Made by a program: the position numbers and the translations under genes
Source of the DNA: Mycobacterium mantenii
Lineage (GTDB): Bacteria > Actinomycetota > Actinomycetes > Mycobacteriales > Mycobacteriaceae
Direction of reading: 5' to 3'
Length of the DNA: 64,000 bases
Assembly: GCF_010731775.1 (NCBI RefSeq)
Contig: NZ_AP022590.1
Span: forward strand, 4,898,001 to 4,962,000
Part shown: positions 62,375 through 64,000 of the stretch, one piece after another
Layout: each line of letters opens with the position of its first letter
Numbering within the stretch: the stretch's first letter is position 1
Notes under the pieces: generated by a model
Databases searched by the model: none
Told to the model about the DNA's origin: nothing
The model's input: only the letters and a program-made list of their open reading frames with translations

Positions 62375-63760
62375 CTACCGCGCGCCGTCCACGGCGAACG
62401 TGACCAGGGCAGCCCAATATAGTGGGCTGGCACTGAGATCCCCGTCGCGCCAGCGCCGCATCTGTTCACGCTGCCACCGATTCACCGCGCAACCCGCGTC
62501 CTCGGCGGCATCGTGCGCGGTGTCCACGGCGGCCACCAGAGCGGCCATCGGATCGGGCGGATCTCGGTCGGTCGCACCGGCCCACCCGGTGAACTGCCGG
62601 TACGCAGCGGTCGTCGGCACCGACCACAGGGTGGCCGTCACCAACTGCGCGCCGTTCAGGATGATCGCCGCCACCAGGCCGGTCGCCTCGTCGAATTGAT
62701 AGTCACCACCCGATCCGCAGGCCAGCAGCGCGACGCGTGGCGGCATCGGCAACCGAAGGGTCATCAGGTCCGAGGCGGTCAACGGGCGGTGATCGCCGAT
62801 TGCGTTGGCGTCGCCGGGAATAGCCGCGGTGTCGGCCAGGTGAAGGGCGGCCCGGTCCGCACGAGGGCCCCGGTCGTGGTGATCATCCGCCGAACTCGCA
62901 TGGCCGACATAGAGCAACCGGCACGGGGTTTGAGCCAGCATCTCGGCCAGCCACCCGCGGTCGGCATCCGGGCGACGGAACAGGTCGACGACGGTGTCGG
63001 CCTGCGGCAGGACGGGACGTTGTTGCATGGCTTCGGCGAAGTGCTGCGCCACGGGCGTGTGGGGCGAAGGCCGGCCCAGCACCGATCCGAGCGCGGAGTC
63101 CGGTCGTTGTCCCGGCACCCGAGGATCGAGAACCAGCAGCGGTGGCCCGGCCCGCCGAGCGTTCCATCCGGCGGGTGTTCGCGGCGAGTGCACGATATTG
63201 GGCGGCACCGCCATCAGCACGTCGACCAATTCCATCAACCGATAGCCGTCGGTCAGCCCTTCGATATTGTCGAGCTGCCAAGGGATTTGGGCCGCAGAGC
63301 GGCCGCTGGCGGTGATCGCGTCCTGGCGCGCACGCACCAGTTCTTCTTTGCTCGGTCCCGATTTCGGAATCGCCAGCAGTCCCCAGGGCACCCGGGCCAG
63401 CCGTGCGCTGGGCGAGACGAACAGCACGGCCCGCGGCGAGGCCACGCATTCGGCCAGCAGCCGCCACCCGGGGGTACCGATCAGCAATACACCGAGGATG
63501 TAGGCCACCGTGAGTTCGGTGTCCGGCTTGGCGAATGGTCCCGTGCTCAGCGCGCGTTCGATGGCGTCACGGCGGCTTTCGGTCCCGTGCGGTTCGGGCA
63601 GGGCGGCGGTGAGTTCCTGCAGCGCGGCCAACAGCAGTGGTTCTTCCAGCACCCACGTGACGGTTCGGTCCGGCTCTCCGACGATCCGCAGACTGGCATA
63701 GGTCGCGATTCCGAGGTCGGCGTATCGCAGTACCAGGGTCAGCCGGTCGGTCTCACTCAT
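62375..63760 (-). CDS. CHAT-domain (caspase-like) cysteine protease
   Basis: 461 aa. The CHAT/caspase-like fold has its dyad in CRLLYVGHASSADDH (His at about 287) and RVALLACGSGGDYQF (Cys at about 348), 61 residues apart as usual. N-terminal part (from MSETDRLTLVLRYADLGIATY) has TVAYILGVLLIGTPGW and SPSARLARVPWGLLAIP, the CHAT prelude. ATG 63760 overlaps the preceding gene's stop (ATGA). CHAT proteases are known in conflict and programmed cell-death systems, often cutting a neighbouring effector. Its target is not evident. Confidence 0.85.
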   Translation of the reverse strand: MSETDRLTLVLRYADLGIATYASLRIVGEPDRTVTWVLEEPLLLAALQELTAALPEPHGTESRRDAIERALSTGPFAKPDTELTVAYILGVLLIGTPGWRLLAECVASPRAVLFVSPSARLARVPWGLLAIPKSGPSKEELVRARQDAITASGRSAAQIPWQLDNIEGLTDGYRLMELVDVLMAVPPNIVHSPRTPAGWNARRAGPPLLVLDPRVPGQRPDSALGSVLGRPSPHTPVAQHFAEAMQQRPVLPQADTVVDLFRRPDADRGWLAEMLAQTPCRLLYVGHASSADDHHDRGPRADRAALHLADTAAIPGDANAIGDHRPLTASDLMTLRLPMPPRVALLACGSGGDYQFDEATGLVAAIILNGAQLVTATLWSVPTTAAYRQFTGWAGATDRDPPDPMAALVAAVDTAHDAAEDAGCAVNRWQREQMRRWRDGDLSASPLYWAALVTFAVDGAR

Positions 63761-64000
63761 GGCCAGGTCGACCAGGCAGGTTCGGCCGCAGTGACATCGC
63801 GCCCGTAGCGCCGCAAGGCCAGCGCCCGATAGCGGCTCAGGATCGGCGCCGCCCCCGGTTGCATCTGCAACGGCGGCAACGGCCCCAGCCGGGTCAACGA
63901 GGCCCCGCCTGCTACCGACGGACCCGCGGCCGCCAGCGCGACGGGTTCGGCATTCGCGTCGCCGGGAACCGACGCGATGGCCGTCGATGCCCACTCGCCG
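63757..64000 (-). CDS. unrecognised protein upstream of CHAT protease, partial
   Basis: The window holds only the C-terminal ~80 residues: WASTAIASVPGDANAEPVA, ... LQMQPGAAPILSRYRALALRRYGRDVTAAEPAWSTWP, then a TGA that overlaps the CHAT ATG. No domain seen. It is the first visible gene of the CHAT operon on the minus strand and continues past the right edge. Confidence 0.7.
   Translation of the reverse strand, partial: GEWASTAIASVPGDANAEPVALAAAGPSVAGGASLTRLGPLPPLQMQPGAAPILSRYRALALRRYGRDVTAAEPAWSTWP

Overview
The window looks like the chromosome of a mycobacterium, probably a slow-growing non-tuberculous species. The evidence is the high GC content, the actinobacterial PrpR/PrpDBC set, two cutinase-like proteins, two WS/DGAT acyltransferases, many F420/LLM-type and SDR oxidoreductases, a mycofactocin-coupled SDR, the LigC/Prim-PolC pair and a CDGP-type small secreted protein. 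Assignments rest on reading motifs in the translations; no database search was possible.

Layout: (1) 0-0.6 kb: 3' end of tadA and a tRNA-Ser(CGA). (2) 0.6-6.7 kb: mostly exported proteins: a Pro-rich secreted protein, a cutinase, a GH6 endoglucanase, a CAP-domain protein, a truncated DUF4185 gene, a GH5-like glycosidase, a TM2-domain protein with a 9-bp tandem repeat, and DUF2237. (3) 6.78-8.14 kb: a complete IS3-family element with 22-bp inverted repeats and a 3-bp target duplication, inserted directly in front of (4) a sulfotransferase / MBL hydrolase / VOC / LLM operon (8.15-12.14 kb). (5) 12.5-16.7 kb: a GntR regulator divergent from an NtaA/SnaA-type monooxygenase, a CaiB-type CoA transferase and an HpcH/CitE-type lyase. 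(6) 16.8-25.2 kb: prpD-prpB-prpC-pyc in one apparent operon, divergent from prpR. This joins the methylcitrate cycle to pyruvate carboxylase. (7) 25.9-31.2 kb: oxidoreductases, including a tightly overlapping DapB-like/VOC/SDR/TetR operon and a divergent SDR + DUF1330 pair. (8) 31.2-38.4 kb: adenosine-specific-kinase-like protein, PlsC-like acyltransferase, acyl-CoA-reductase-like SDR, WS/DGAT, NUDIX, haloalkane dehalogenase, P450, CDGP protein. (9) 38.4-40.6 kb: divergent ligC and Prim-PolC. (10) 41.2-44.6 kb: a tiny lipoprotein, a DUF2961 (GH172-like) exported protein and a rhomboid-like membrane protein.

(11) 44.7-52.9 kb is the most interesting catabolic locus. It holds a frameshifted isochorismatase-like gene, a mycofactocin-type SDR, a P450, a TetR, a 108-aa orphan, a Rieske oxygenase, a 6-oxocamphor-hydrolase-like crotonase, an LLM oxidoreductase, an SDR and a decayed aldehyde dehydrogenase. 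Three of its promoters carry the same near-perfect palindrome (core TTGGGCGATCGCCCAA). I read it as one TetR regulon for oxidising and ring-cleaving a cyclic alcohol or ketone by a camphor-like logic, partly eroded. (12) 52.9-59.5 kb: WS/DGAT, PPOX-fold protein, epimerase, second cutinase, CsbD, a small membrane protein, a serine hydrolase and a second DapB-like protein. (13) 59.5-64.0 kb: a group of unrecognised proteins around a CHAT-domain (caspase-like) protease with its His/Cys dyad visible, a candidate conflict or cell-death module that runs off the window.
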